Source: Akebia trifoliata (lineage: Eukaryota > Streptophyta > Magnoliopsida > Ranunculales > Lardizabalaceae). From it: 64,000 nucleotides of DNA. This document shows, piece by piece, positions 29,422 through 41,480 of this stretch. The DNA lies in contig CM030716.1 in the NCBI GenBank assembly GCA_017979445.1, positions 12,871,611-12,935,610 of the forward strand, read 5' to 3'. Position numbers and translations under genes: made by a program. Within the stretch, counting starts at the first letter, position 1; every line of letters begins with the position of its first letter. The notes under the pieces are model-generated. The model was not told the DNA's origin, searched no databases, and saw only the letters and a list, made by a program, of their open reading frames with translations.

Positions 29422-30245
29422 GTATGAAAAGCCTAAATTTTCAAAGTTTTAATCTTTATTCAAACAAATAGCCCCTAAGTCATTAGGGATCCCATGGGTT
29501 CCTAATAATGGCCATTTGGGAAATTTTCATACAGCCATGCATCATTCACTTTTTTTTAGTCATTCAATCTAAAACCTCACCCTACCTATTCCGAGCCCAT
29601 CTCCAACACCAAAGCTTATTATCTAAACTCAACCCACTTCTAAGCCTAACCCATATTCAAACTTCCAACCCAAGGCCATCCAAATTACCCAACCTATATC
29701 CATGGCCTAAGTCCAAATGCTTTGTCCATTCTAATCCATTACCCATGGCAAGCTCTAAAGCTCATGTCTCATACATTTTTTTGAAAGAGGACATATGTCA
29801 CATTTTAAGGGGATCAATTTTAAATTTATTTTTACCCTTGCTTTTAGGTTATTTACAAGAGAACCAAAGTCTATTTTGACTAACCACATCACCTTTACAC
29901 TTATCATTCTCCCATTCATCTTCAAAAGTACTTTTCATCTATCTCCATTTGCCCTTGCCTTTATTTTTGCAAAATATTTACAAAAGATTCACTTGTCACT
30001 CTCTCATTCATCTTCCTAAAAGTATTTTTTTGCATTTACCCATTTACTCTTACCTTTGGAAGTATTTAACAAAAAAACAAAAACCAAATGTGTCTTTAGG
30101 GTTTTATCTCACAAATTTTATATTTACCCCTATAAAAATAAAAAAAAAATCCAAAATGAAATAATGCAAAGCCCATATCTTTTCCTTTTCTATAGGGTTA
30201 GACCACGTAGTCTTGAGATTTTCATTCGAAAATCACATGTTTATA
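29422..30245 (+). mobile_element. Remainder of the older 5' LTR interrupted by the young element
   Basis: Continues the LTR begun at 6692. It contains C/A-rich U3-like sequence with AAACTCAACCCACTT and TTCCAACCCAAGGCCATCC, a candidate TATA (CCCTATAAAAAT near 30128-30138), and ends TGTTTATA at 30245. A PBS follows after two bases. The end equals the young element's TGTTCACA with two C-to-T changes, as expected from deamination of methylated cytosines. Total LTR length is about 0.85 kb, shorter than the others. Confidence 0.65.
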
Positions 30246-30247
30246 GT

Positions 30248-30266
30248 TTGGTGACTCCATTGGGGA
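30248..30266 (+). other. Decayed PBS of the older element
   Basis: TTGGTGACTCCATTGGGGA differs from the young element's PBS by two C-to-T changes and has the same 2-bp spacing from the LTR. It sets the older element on the + strand. Confidence 0.75.
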
Positions 30267-32427
30267 TATTATGGGCTCAAACCATGCTCACTTGACCATT
30301 TTACAAAGTTTGAAAAAAATAGTTTTTCAAAGTTTGTTTCATTAACATTTTATAGTCACTACGTCTTTGTTTGTTATCTTTCATTTCTTTCATGGGAATG
30401 ATCGTAATCTTTTATTTCGTTTTTATAGTATGAATGCTTGTAAGGGGTGTACACATCATTTTTTAACTTGCACGTGTACTCATGCTTTCGTAGCCCACTT
30501 GCATAAACCTCATTTACATATAAAATTTCCTTGTCCCGGATGATTAGTAGTCTTATGCGTTAAAATCACTTATTTTCATAGTAGGGATAAAGTCTTCCAA
30601 CCGAACCACCAACCTAAGATGTGTATGTTTCGACATGCATTGAGGTTTGAAGATTGGGAAGCCATGAAACTACCTATAGACGCATGCATGAACTAGGTTA
30701 GAGATTCTACGACACAAGTTTTTCAGAAAAAAAAAAAGTTTGTTCACCCCTTCAATATTGTAACAATTTCGACCCCATGAAGACTATTTGTAAAACCAAA
30801 TCATGAGCACAAGTAGGAAAGTTTTATAGATTTAGGTTTTGTCCTTTCTTCTCTCCCCAAGGTAAAACGGGAATATTTTGTACTTGATTTCTTTACTTAA
30901 CAACAAAAAGAAAAAAACTTATGAAAATTTTTTTGGTCCAAAGAAAAAAAATAGTAAGCAATGTACTAAAAACCAGTGAGCATTGTATCTAAGACACATT
31001 TGTGAGGAAATAATTATTTTGTGGTTCGTATTTAAAGCATGGGTAAATATAAATTATGTTAGTTTGTATTTGAAGAATGGATAAAAAAATTATCTTATTT
31101 TTTTCTTGTCTATTCTTAGGTTTTCACACTTTACTCTCAGATCTTCACACATTGTTTTCAATTTTGATGGATCAATTACATAAGCCTTCAATTTTCTAAG
31201 ACTCTAGTTAAGACCCCAATCATCCCTTGTTTAACGAACCTCAATCGGCCCCATTCCAATGTATGGATTCTAAACGAGGCTATTTTCACCATTACCTTTT
31301 ACTAATTCGATCTGTTGGACTAGCAATCTAAACTTTGTTATTCCATAGCTTGGACCCAAATAGGGCTCATCCCTCCTATATTGAGGTATTCATCACTTTC
31401 GATCAAAGTTTGCTCCCCACCTTAAGTTAGTGTAAGTTGAGACCTATTACCAATAGGTCACTCACATTACGTTTACACCCGATCGAATGTCAATATAGCA
31501 TATCTTTGACCCAAAATTAGGTTTACCCGCTTCCATCAAAACCCATTCAATCCCATTATCCAAGTATGACCCTAATCGGATCCATTATCCATTCCAAGTT
31601 TGACCTCAATTAGGTCTACTATCCAATTCATGTTCGACCCTCGGGTCCACTATCAATGATTCTGCCTTAATCATGCTTACAACTCACAATTGACCCTAAT
31701 TGGGTCCCATAGTCTATGATTCGACCCTAAAAGAGCCTACCATCCACTATTGACCACAATCAGGTCCATTATCTATGATTCTGCCTTAATCGAGCTTACC
31801 ACCCATAATTGACCATAATTGGTCCACTATTCATCATTCGGTCCTAATTAGGCCTACCACCCACAATCGACCTTAATTGGGTGGGACTATCCATGATTCA
31901 ACCCTTAATCGAGCCTACACCCACAATTTACCTTAATTGGGTCCATTATTCATTATTCGATCTTGACCAGGCCTATCACTCATAATCGACCCTTATTTGA
32001 TTCACTATCCAAGATTCAACCCTAACCTAGTCTACCATCCACAATTGACCCTAATTGGGTCTACTATCCATGATTTGATCCTAATAGAGCCTACTACCCA
32101 TAATCGACCCTAATTTCACTATCCATGATTAGATCTTAATCGAGCCTATTGCCTACAATTGATCCTAATTGGGTCCATTATTCATGATTTAGCTTTAGCC
32201 AGGCTTACCACCCATAATCGACCTTAGTTAGGTCTATCATCTATAATTCGACCTTAACTGGTCTTATCATCTACCATTGATCCTAATTGGCCCCACTATC
32301 CATAATTGGCCTAACCAGGCCTAACACTCACAATTGACCCTAATTGAGTCCACTATCCATGATTCGACTCTAATCAAAGATATTACCCACAATTGACCCT
32401 AATCAAGTCTACAATCCAATTTCAACC
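30267..32427 (+). mobile_element. Leader of the older element with CCCTAATTGGGTCC tandem array
   Basis: 30600-30870 matches the young element's leader (CACCAACCTAAGATGTGTAT, GCATTGAGGTTTGAAGATTG, CCCCAAGGTAAAACGGGAAT). TGGTTCGTATTTAAAGCATGG and a second copy near 31021-31080 are decayed palindrome units at the equivalent place. From about 31200 to 32420 an irregular array of about 55-65-bp units reads GACCCTAATTGGGTCCACTA, TCCATGATTCGACC and CACCCACAATT. GACCYTAATTGGGTC is itself palindromic, so it parallels the hairpin array of the young element. No gag follows. Confidence 0.65.
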
Positions 32428-33997
32428 TAAAGACACCCCATTTTTTACTAGAATGAGCCCGAGAGCATCAAAAGCGTTTCAAGAAATGATTTGACCTGAG
32501 TTGATTTTTGAATGATCCCGAGAGCCCTATGTAGAGCCAAACCATGCTGAGAATATTGAGAACTCCAAGATTTAGGAAAAGTTTACCCCTAAGGGTCTCC
32601 CAAGTACCTATAAATAAGACCTCTATTCAAGGTAAAAGGAGGGAGAACTCAAGGTTATCCAAAATTCTGCCCAAACTCTCCCAAACCTCTCTAAGCCTCC
32701 CTATTCTCTCCAAACCTCTTGAAAACCTCCAAGAAGCTCAAACCAAGGAGAATGGAGAAGAAGAAAATCAAGGTGGGGTTGAAACTTCCATTTTCCCCTT
32801 CTAAATTCCCCCTCATATCCACTTATTTTTTAATATTTAAGTTAGTTTATGTTCATGCTTTATTGCTTGTATTCATGTAGATCTCAAGTTTGTTTTGTGA
32901 GGCTTAAAGGTAGGGAGTAAAGCCTCTTAGATGTAATCTCCTCCTATAAGCCCTCAATAAACACCTTAAGATCCTTAGAATAGATGTTACTTTCTTTCTT
33001 TATTTTCATGTAATTTAAATTCATAGTTTAGATGTTTACTATACTTGCATTTTAAATTTTTAAGAATAACAGTTTTTCTTCCTTACCTATTTCAATGGCT
33101 TAAGGGTTAGAGAGTAATCCCTCCTTATAGGTAATCTTTAATTTCTAAGTTCATTACATGCATACACTTTGCACACACTCACTTATAAAATGGCTAGAAG
33201 TAAGAGTGTAGATCCTTATGGACCTATATTCAACCTTTAGAGTCAACAAAAATAGTCCAAAATAGATACATTAGATGCATAAGGTCTTTAGTCTTTCCAT
33301 GGTAGTATCCAATTCATGGACACCTCCGAAAGGCTAAACGAACAGAGCACATAATCTTTAAAAGAGCCTTTGGATCCCTAAAAGGTAAAATCCTTATGGA
33401 TTCTCACAAAAATCTTAGGCTCATAAAAAATTCTAACAAGCTACATTTTCATTTTTAGCTTGCTCATTGCTTTATTTTTATTTTTTTTCTTCTAAAATTA
33501 TATTAGATATTATAGTCTTTCGATCCAAAATAAGGTGGAATCCTCATGGATTATCACCAAAATCTTAGGTTAACAAAAAATTTCAACATGCACTTACTTC
33601 TAATAAGGACTTGCTCGTCATATCTATTTGTCCATTTTTTAAAACAAAACTATAGTTGGTTTTCCTTAATTTTTCATATTATTTCTTTTGTTTTTCAAAA
33701 GTAAGTTAATATTTCAAAATTACACCTATGGTTATATATTGGTAATCATCTTAGGATGGGTAGGACAAGGTACCTAACATCTTCCTTGTCCCTCAACCGA
33801 ACCTCCTTATCATAGATATTTAAATAAACCATTTCCTTCATCTTTTGGAGTAGTGAGTCACTATAAGCAAAAACCAGATTTCAAAAAAATATTTTTCTAT
33901 AGTAGCCATTCACACTTTAATTGAATAGTGATGAGTCATAAACCTGTGTAGATGAGTTCAAACCTTCCCCAAAGGTTTGAAAGCCCACGTATCTACA
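32428..33997 (+). repeat. Decayed Ogre/Tat-type 5' LTR
   Basis: Starts at TAAAGACACCCCA (canonical TGTAGACACCC with two changes) and ends GTATCTACA, followed by a PBS. It holds a TATA box (CCTATAAATAAG, TATAAAT at 32609-32615), a pyrimidine-rich R-like stretch, and near its 3' end GGTACCTAACATCTTCCTTGTCC and ACCGAACCTCCTTATCATAG, which match the U5 end of the young LTR. Short open frames in it are not taken as genes. Confidence 0.65.
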
Positions 33998-33999
33998 GC

Positions 34000-34018
34000 C
34001 TGGCGACCCCATTAAGGA
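34000..34018 (+). other. Third PBS of the same type
   Basis: CTGGCGACCCCATTAAGGA follows the LTR end after two bases, the same geometry as at 27530 and 30248. It shows that the preceding LTR is a 5' LTR and not a 3' LTR of the upstream element. Confidence 0.7.
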
Positions 34019-34870
34019 TAGTCGAGGGTTCAAACCAGATTTCTAATGACCATATGTGATGATTGAAAACATTAACTTACTGTTTGTTCTTCTTTTGAGG
34101 TTAACTTAGTTTTCTTTTGTTTCTTTTATTGTTTATTTTATTTGTAATAACAAGGGACTGATTTATTTTTTTTACTTTGGAAATGATTTACTTGTAAAGT
34201 TGGCACACCTCTTTTTCAAAATGCACTTGTGCACATCTCGATCATAGCCAATGTACAAACTACCTGTCCTATAAAAAACTTTCTAACCCTGAATCCAAGT
34301 AATCTTACGTCTTGAGGTTGCTCACCTTAAGACACGAAAATGAAAATATCCAATTCAATCACTAACCTATGAAACACTTGCTTCAATTTGTGTGGAGATT
34401 TAAAGATTTGAGAACCTTCAACCTACCTATCGCCAATCATGCATAGCCTTCGATTAGAGGTTTAAAACACGTTTTGAAAAACAAATCCTATGGATTGAGT
34501 GCCAACTCCTTAAAGCTTTATAAGTCCAAGTAGACCCACGAACCTAATTCAAGAACTTTCGGGTTCAAATCTCATACATCCGAGATACCCATTTCTAAGG
34601 TTCAAGGGTAAAACGACCTATTCAACGAACTTTTTTTAAGGTCTTCCAGGTTTTGCCTCATACACTCGAGGCGCCCAGCTCAAAGTCCGTGCATAGTACC
34701 CATACAAAGGACTTTTTCTTTTATGTCTCCTCCATTTGAGACATTTTCATAGATTAGGTATCATAAAGAGACCTTTGGAACCTCTTAAAGGTCAACATAG
34801 TCGCATTTTCTTTTCGTAGAGCAGGTCTCTTAAAGACCATTGGACCTCTTAAAGTATGCATTTATATTGT
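34019..34870 (+). mobile_element. Leader fragment of the third element
   Basis: Sequence from about 34200 to 34460 parallels the leaders at 30430-30720 and 37600-37850 (GCACTTGTGCACAT..., CTAACCTATGAAACACTTGC, TTAAAGATTTGAG). Past 34540 it has C/T-rich text with CACTCGAGGCGCCCAGCTC and repeated AAGGACTTTTT/GGACCTCTTAAAG words. No ORF. It ends where copia sequence begins. Confidence 0.5.
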
Positions 34871-35075
34871 GACAACACTAGTTCTATTAATATCTTTAAA
34901 AATCTTGTTTAGCACTCATAAAATAAATACATTGATATTCGACATCATTTTATTTGTGATTTAATTGAAGATAACATTATTATGCTTGATTATGTTGAAA
35001 CTGAAAAACAACTTGCAGACAATTTTACCAAACCTTTGGATATTCAAAGATTCACTTATTTACAAAAATAAAATC
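34871..35075 (+). pseudogene. Ty1/copia pol 3' end (RNase H tail) remnant
   Basis: Translation of about 34928-35070 gives KYIDIRHHF, DYVETEKQLADNFTKPL and FTYLQK, the well-known C-terminal end of copia polyproteins. Upstream, the frame is interrupted by stops (TAG and TAA at positions where copia proteins have Q and R). Only the last 60 or so residues remain, and reverse transcriptase is not in the window. Confidence 0.8.
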
Positions 35076-35377
35076 GTCGAATGTTTGCATGATTGAATGA
35101 TTGTTCTTTTTTTATGACAGAATTTTTTTAATATTTTTTTCTGTCAAGTTGGTCGACCAACCCTAGTTCGGTCGCCGAACGGTTAATACTACATCCAATT
35201 ATATTTTTGCACGTCGGGCGATCAACCCATGTTCAGTCAACCTAGTATTTAAGTTATAACGTCCGAACTGGTTCTTCTTCACAAAACCTATCTAATGATT
35301 TTCTCTCTTTTTTCTTCGCCTCCATGTATTCTTCTTCCTTCATGGTGATTTTTTTGAAGATTCCTTCATCTCTATAA

Positions 35378-36333
35378 TGGCGAACAAGCAGCCAACCATA
35401 AGAAAGAAGTTAGCATTGAAATGACCAAGAACACAAGGACAAGACGAAGATTTTTACAAAAATGCTTACAGAGATTGAGTTTTTCAAATTTTCTGTGAGT
35501 TTTAGATAAATGATTTCTAGTAAAGTTGAATAAATCGTTAGTGATTTGGGTTGGAAACCCTTATTTGAACTCAAAGGAAGTTGTGGAGAAACCCAGATTA
35601 GGCATTTTCATTCTAATATCTTCAAAATTGATTATTTCACCCTTCACTTCAAATCTTTTGTTCAAGGTAAAATGATCAAAATTAGGGTTAAGAATGATGT
35701 CAAATACCCTATGTTTGATCCATTTTCTAAATATATGATCATCAAAGTTCTATGTGGACAACACTTCTATTGGAACAATCAACTTAAAGCTTCCTTTCTC
35801 TTGCTTGACTATAAATTTCTTGCTAGGACGTTGACCTATAATTTTGTCCCTAAAATTAGGCATTGTGATGAAATAGGTTTTGATTTGTTATATTTACTTG
35901 GGTATATCCATAATCAACAACCCATCGATGTAGCTTTAGTTATCATTCATTTCATTATTGAAGCATCAACTCATACCGTCTCTCATCTTGTTCTTCCATT
36001 TTCTATTATTATCTTCAAAATCATTGAGTCCTACGACCTGCATCCAAAACCCTCTGACTCAATCTTCATCAATTGAATCCTCTCAATGTTGCAAACTTAT
36101 CGCGCATAAAGCTCAAAACATCAGCAACAATTGAGAAATCCAAAGGTACAAAGTTGATTCATTATGAGTCCTTTAGCAATAACTCAAAATTCTTAAAGTT
36201 GCTTAAAGGCATTGACAAGAAAGTTATACTGATTGACAACTTCTTCCAAAGCAAGCATGACAACTATCTTGTGTATCCTCGATCTTTGGGCGACGATGTT
36301 GGAAGTGGAGCTAATGAGAATGATAGTGATTAA
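35378..36333 (+). pseudogene. Sirevirus-type env-like/plant transposon domain ORF, broken
   Basis: Lies just downstream of the copia RNase H tail, the place where Sireviruses carry an env-like ORF. A start ATGGCGAACAAGCAG at 35378 soon meets a stop. An open stretch of about 175 codons then contains GWKPLFELKGSC and FHSNIF, resembling the putative plant transposon protein domain found in such ORFs. After a frame change near 36073 an Asp/Lys-rich stretch continues to a stop at 36333. Family placement is by position and by eye. No signal peptide is apparent. Confidence 0.5.
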
Positions 36334-36554
36334 TTTTTCTACTTTATTTATTTTTGGTCTGTAATTTTTATTATATCTAGCCAAGCAGGGGGAGATATCA
36401 TGAACAAACACTTTGACATTTTTTGCACTTGAACACACTCAGTTGTGAATGATTGTGTATGTTTTTGGTCATTAGATATAAACACATGACTTGAATTTTT
36501 GAAAGCTTATTGGACTAATTTGTTTTTATATATAATCATGTAATATGGGGGAGG

Positions 36555-37582
36555 TTGCATGATGATTCGGGGAATTATCTTATCGTTTTATCTTATAAAT
36601 TATTACTATAAGATGGCTTGAGTATTTTTTATGTAGCTTTTACAATCTCAAGAGGACATCGAAAATAAATTCTAAAGGAACTTCTATTCATGAAGGTGTA
36701 ATTGTCATGGATTTAACAAAAAGTGATATTGTAGACGGATTTGTTCACATTCATGACTTTTTATGTAAATTGATTTCCTTATTTATTTTATTCATTGTGA
36801 TTGATCAATGTATAAGATCGTTTCAAGTAGTGCTTAGCTTGAAAATAGATTGTCGAAGTAAAATTCTATTGAAGATCAAGCTCAAAGGAGGTATCAAGAA
36901 GAGTGAATGACATATTCAAGATTAAGAAGAATGAAGGATAAAACCAAGTTCAACACTTGTCAAAAATTGACTGAAGAAATTTAGGTTAATGTGTGAATAT
37001 CCTTGGTCGGTCAATTGAACCCGTAATTGAGTTTATTTTTTTTCTCTCTCTCGATCGACCAAACCCGAAACTCGTGACCTCATTATTTTTTAGCTTAGAT
37101 GATCGAACCTGAAACTTGAGAACCTCTTTATTTGTTCACTTAAACGACCAAGATTTTTCGATCAATTGAACCTGAAAGTCCCAAGGCTTTTGAGTTTGGT
37201 CACTCAGTCGATTGAGTGCTAAGAAGCAGTCTTGCGAACTTTTCAAAATCTATTTCAAATGAACATTTTTTTAAGATAAATTTGATCTTTTGGTTTCTTC
37301 AAACTTGTTGACTTCTTCAGAGTCTATTCTAGTTTGTTAGGGTTTCTAATTCAAACCCTATCCTTCATTCTTTTATATCAATAGAAGAGACCTCTCAAAG
37401 TTTCTGATCAAGTAAAAAAGAAAAATAAAATATTTTCTTATCTGAGAGATAACTTCTGAATTTTTCACATCTTCTTTCTTCTTCTCTAATTCTTCTCTTG
37501 GTAATGTTCTGAGTTAGAGAAAGAGAAAGTTGCTAATATTTATCTACTTTTTTCTTTATTAATCAAACACTTGTAATAGCAT
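36555..37582 (+). repeat. Probable 3' LTR of the copia remnant
   Basis: Two purine-rich tracts, AAGCAGGGGGAGAT (36384) and AATATGGGGGAGGT (36542-36554), follow the env-like region, and the second could be the PPT. The sequence after it holds a TATA-like TTTTATATCAATAGAAGAG near 37371 and a CT-rich block (TCTTCTTTCTTCTTCTC). The matching 5' LTR is absent, so both ends are estimates. Confidence 0.42.
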
Positions 37583-37589
37583 CGATAAA

Positions 37590-39400
37590 AAAAAAATGAA
37601 TAAAATGTAAATGCACAAGCACTTGCGATTCATAGCCCATTGCACAAACCATCCCACCCTCAAAAGTATTAAACCCAAATGTTTCATAGTTTTATGGTTT
37701 GAGATTGATTATTTTAGGTATTGAGGACGAACACATCAAATCCAATTACCAACTTATGACATATGTACATATGCATCAAGATTTGAAGATTGGGTAATCG
37801 AAAATCCACCTAATCGCCACATGTTTATGCCCAACTAGATGGTATAGGATACAAGTTTCCAAGGAGCGTATCGACCTTCGATATCAAGTTGTACCTTTTG
37901 TTGTTCTTAGGACCTCGAAGCCCAAGTTGTAATCCCAAGAAGGCATACTTTTACAGAACAACGGGTTTCATTTTGTGTTTTTCTTCCCCTTAGGTAAAAG
38001 GGGAGAAATCTTTTTATTACTACTTACATCATGTCCACATGTTAAAAAAAATAGTGAATGACATATAAATAAATTCCTATCAAATTCCAGAAGTCTGGAT
38101 TTTTTACTGGTCCGTGCTAATAACATGGCTTTGTTAGCAAAACGCACATCCGTACTTATAACATGGATGAAGCAAATATGATCCTTACCGTGCTTCATGT
38201 ATGGTTAAGACAATGTTTGTTTCATCCGTGCTACCAGTACGGACCATCATTGATTCTAAGATGTGAGTGTTGCATGGGATAGCTCCCTTGGGTTCTTAGC
38301 CACTGTTTTGAGGCTTAATGCTACTTTGGAGGGAACCCAATGAAACAACTGCTCGAAGACCTCAAGAAGATCCTTATTATTGAAAATGCAATAAAATGGT
38401 ATTTTCGCTCCAATGCTTTCATCACTCGCCATTGGGCCTCAAGTTGGCCTATGGCAACTTACGGACCCAAAATAGGTTTCTCAACCAATCAAATTGATCT
38501 ATGACTCGGGTACAAGTAGGGTCCATCTTACTCAAGTTTTGACCCCCAAACGGAGGTCCATCAACCATGCTCGATTAAAAATAGTTTATCAATCTTGAAA
38601 TGGTCATAAATCGTGTTGATTCCCCAATTTAACTTGAACTCAGGGTTTAGGTGTTTTTACATGATTCATATCAATCCCTAATCCAATCAGGTATATTACC
38701 TTCATGGACCCTTTAGGAGCTCAACTTCATTCCATGGACTCCAACAGGTCCGTCAACCCCAAAGGACTTTAATTAGATCAACTACCTTCACGGACCCCAA
38801 GGAGGTCAACAACCTACATTGAACCTCGATCGGGTCTATAATCTTTTATCAAAATGATCAAAAATCATCATTTTTTATCAAATTGTACTCCGTGCCCATT
38901 TCCTATACAAAGTTTAGATCAAAATGATCTTAATTGCATCTTAACCTTGTTCAAAACTAAGGGACACAAGAACCCAAATACCAAGAATCATATTCGACCC
39001 CAAGAAGACAAAATCCCCTATAAAAAAGGTGTTGTACAATAATCTTTTTCTATCTCCATGCTGACGAAGCCTTTTATAAAATAAAAAATAAAAAATGAAA
39101 AGTTTTCCCTAGTTCCACGCTGATGGGATCTCCGTGCTGACGAAGTCTCTTACCGAATCGCTAAGAGGACTTTTTCGGCTCCGTACTAATGAAATATTTC
39201 AAATCTTAAATAGTAGTACTCTAGTCTCGTGCTGATGTTGGTTCCACGCCAATGAAACATCTTGTAAGACATCCGAGAGAATATCCAACTCCATGCTAAT
39301 GTACCTAATCCAGCTTCGTGCTGATGCCAACTTTGTACTGATATAACGCCTCTTTGCAACTCAGCTCCATGCTGATGTTCTTATTTATTGTAGTTTTCTC
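37590..39400 (+). mobile_element. Decayed leader of a fourth Ogre/Tat-type element
   Basis: Order of motifs equals the young element's leader read on the other strand: AAATGCACAAGCACTTGCG, ACCAACTTATGACATATG, GCATCAAGATTTGAAGATTG, CCCCTTAGGTAAAAGGGG, then decayed palindromes at 38108-38250 (GGTCCGTGCTAATAACATGG, CATCCGTGCTACCAGTACGG). A C/T-rich stretch with GGACCC..AGGTC words follows. At 39060-39390 come decayed copies of the 57-bp repeat (CTCCGTGCTGACGAAGTCTC, CAGCTTCGTGCTGATGCCAA). No LTR is attached on the left and no gag on the right. Confidence 0.6.
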
Positions 39401-39789
39401 CTCCTCCCTCGCTCTTTATTAATAATACCCTCTCTAACCGTATACCTCTTTAGTTTTACCATCTTTCCTCTTTTACCCCATTGTACCCAAAAAGGATGCT
39501 CACGCGTAAGCGCATGCAAACTCTAGTTATCAAAAAATCGTCCTCCCAACGATACTTTTGAGTAATTTTTCATAAAATACCCCTTTAATCACTTTAAAGA
39601 AACCGTCTTCCATAACTTCTATTTCAAATCAATTTGTATATTTATGAAATGCCCTCTAAAAGTTTAAATAATTGAGATACTCCAATTTAAAATTTAATGA
39701 GTCCTTTTAACTCATGTCATAGATGATAAAAAATAAAATAAAAAAAATTTACCTTTTGTTCTTTCCTAAACCAATTGTCTACAATATAT

Positions 39790-39910
39790 TGTATGATATC
39801 GATGATGGTAATGATGATGATGTGATCATTACCATCAGCACCATGATCATCATCATGATCACCACTATTATCATTCATCATCATTGTCATCATAATTGTG
39901 ACCATGACCA
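39790..39910. repeat. ATG/ATC-rich microsatellite
   Basis: Interrupted GAT/ATG and CAT/ATC triplets in both polarities (GATGATGATGTGATCATTAC, CATCATCATGATCACC), so the tract can fold on itself. The open frames on both strands through it are low-complexity D/H/I runs and not genes. Confidence 0.75.
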
Positions 39911-41384
39911 GCAAAGCCAGGATTTTTGGTCAATGGGGGTTAAGTGTTGATGATGATCGACCAATAATCCTAATTTCCTTCAATGTCAACTTCGGCTCGT
40001 CACCGCAAATGCTGGTTGGAAAAAAATCTTAATAATTGTATTTTTAAATTTATTTTCATTTATAATATATATAAAATAAAATAAAAAGATAAAATTTATT
40101 TTCTACTAGATTTCTATCAACTCTAATATAAAGTTCCTAATTAATAGATGTTTTGAGAGATAATAAAGCATTTCAAATTGAAAGATGGGGGTATGGAGGG
40201 AACTCGAATGGACGATAGTGAGTTATGACTTCGTAAGTAGCACTAGCAGAATAGGGATTTTGAGAGAGGGAGAAGAGAGGATTTTGAGAGAGCGAATTTT
40301 GAAATTGAGATAAAAAAGAGGATTTGGGGGAGAAGAGAAGACTCACGAGCTTTGGGCCACAAAAATCTCAAAAGAGAGATTTACACGGCAGACATAACTT
40401 TTACATTTTTTAATTGCAAAAACTCCATTGGATGGGAACCTTACTTTACGGAATTTCCTACCTACCAAAGCTTACTCTTTCAAGTTTGTTACCCAGCACG
40501 CCTTAGAGTGGGATCCACATCATAAAATTCAAATTGAGATGATTAATTTGTTACTTAACATGCTTGGAGTGGATCTTAAGTGCATAAATTTGAGACATCG
40601 AAAAATATGATCTGATGTCATAGGGTTATAAAGGACAAAATTTTGAGAACTTTGAATATTTTTTTTTGAAAAAAAAAAAAAACTTAATTTTCACCATTGG
40701 ATTTTAGTTTTAAATTTGAGAGTTATGTAGTAATTCATCTTTAACACCTTTAATAAAGTTAGAAAATGATTTTTTTTTTCTTTTAATTCTGAATATTTCC
40801 ATGCAATCTAGAAGTCTGTGGTGTTGGATTGCCAATTTGATGAATCATGTGGGCCCAAAGATCCTTAGTAAGATTTGAAATCTTACAAAGTTAGTCATGC
40901 TAGCTTGATTCATAAAATAAGATTTATTCAACGACAAAATTGATAAAATAAGAGAGTTTTTGTAATAAAATTACCTCCGCAAATTAACGTTGTTTTTTCT
41001 TGATGATTTAACAATGCAAATTTGATCTTTTGCAAATTTTGATTTAATAATTTAAGTATTTGAAGAGAATTTTGAAAAAAAAAATCAAAATTTCACCGTT
41101 AAATAATTAAGAAAACCAAACATTGACTTCCGGTCAAGGGAGGTAAACCTAATCTTGTAGTTTGCAAGGGATAACCCTAATATCACCAATTTTATAGGGG
41201 AGTGTTTCTAAAATACCCTAAATTTTTTTTCTAAGAGTACAATGGGGGCTAGCTTCAGTCTTGGGCTCACAATTACTTAAGAATTCTACCAACTACGTTA
41301 CAACTTTTTTTTATTATAAAAGTTCAATAGGGATTATAGCCCTTACTCACCCCTATGTTACTTCACCCCTGATTGCCACCATCA

Positions 41385-41480
41385 TCATTCATTGCCAATC
41401 ATCATAGTTATGATCATCATCATCATCATCATCATGATCATCACTATCATCACCATCATCAAATTATCATCATCATCTAA
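41385..41480. repeat. (ATC)n microsatellite
   Basis: Interrupted ATC/CAT repeats including eight consecutive units near 41417-41440, very similar to the tract at 39790. Confidence 0.8.

Noticed and set aside
29422..30245. 3' LTR interpretation of the interrupted old LTR
   Set aside because: No purine tract precedes 6692, and a PBS follows 30245, so it is a 5' LTR on the + strand.
36707..36910. 67-codon open frame after the env-like ORF
   Set aside because: Lies within the probable copia LTR and shows only a hydrophobic stretch by chance.
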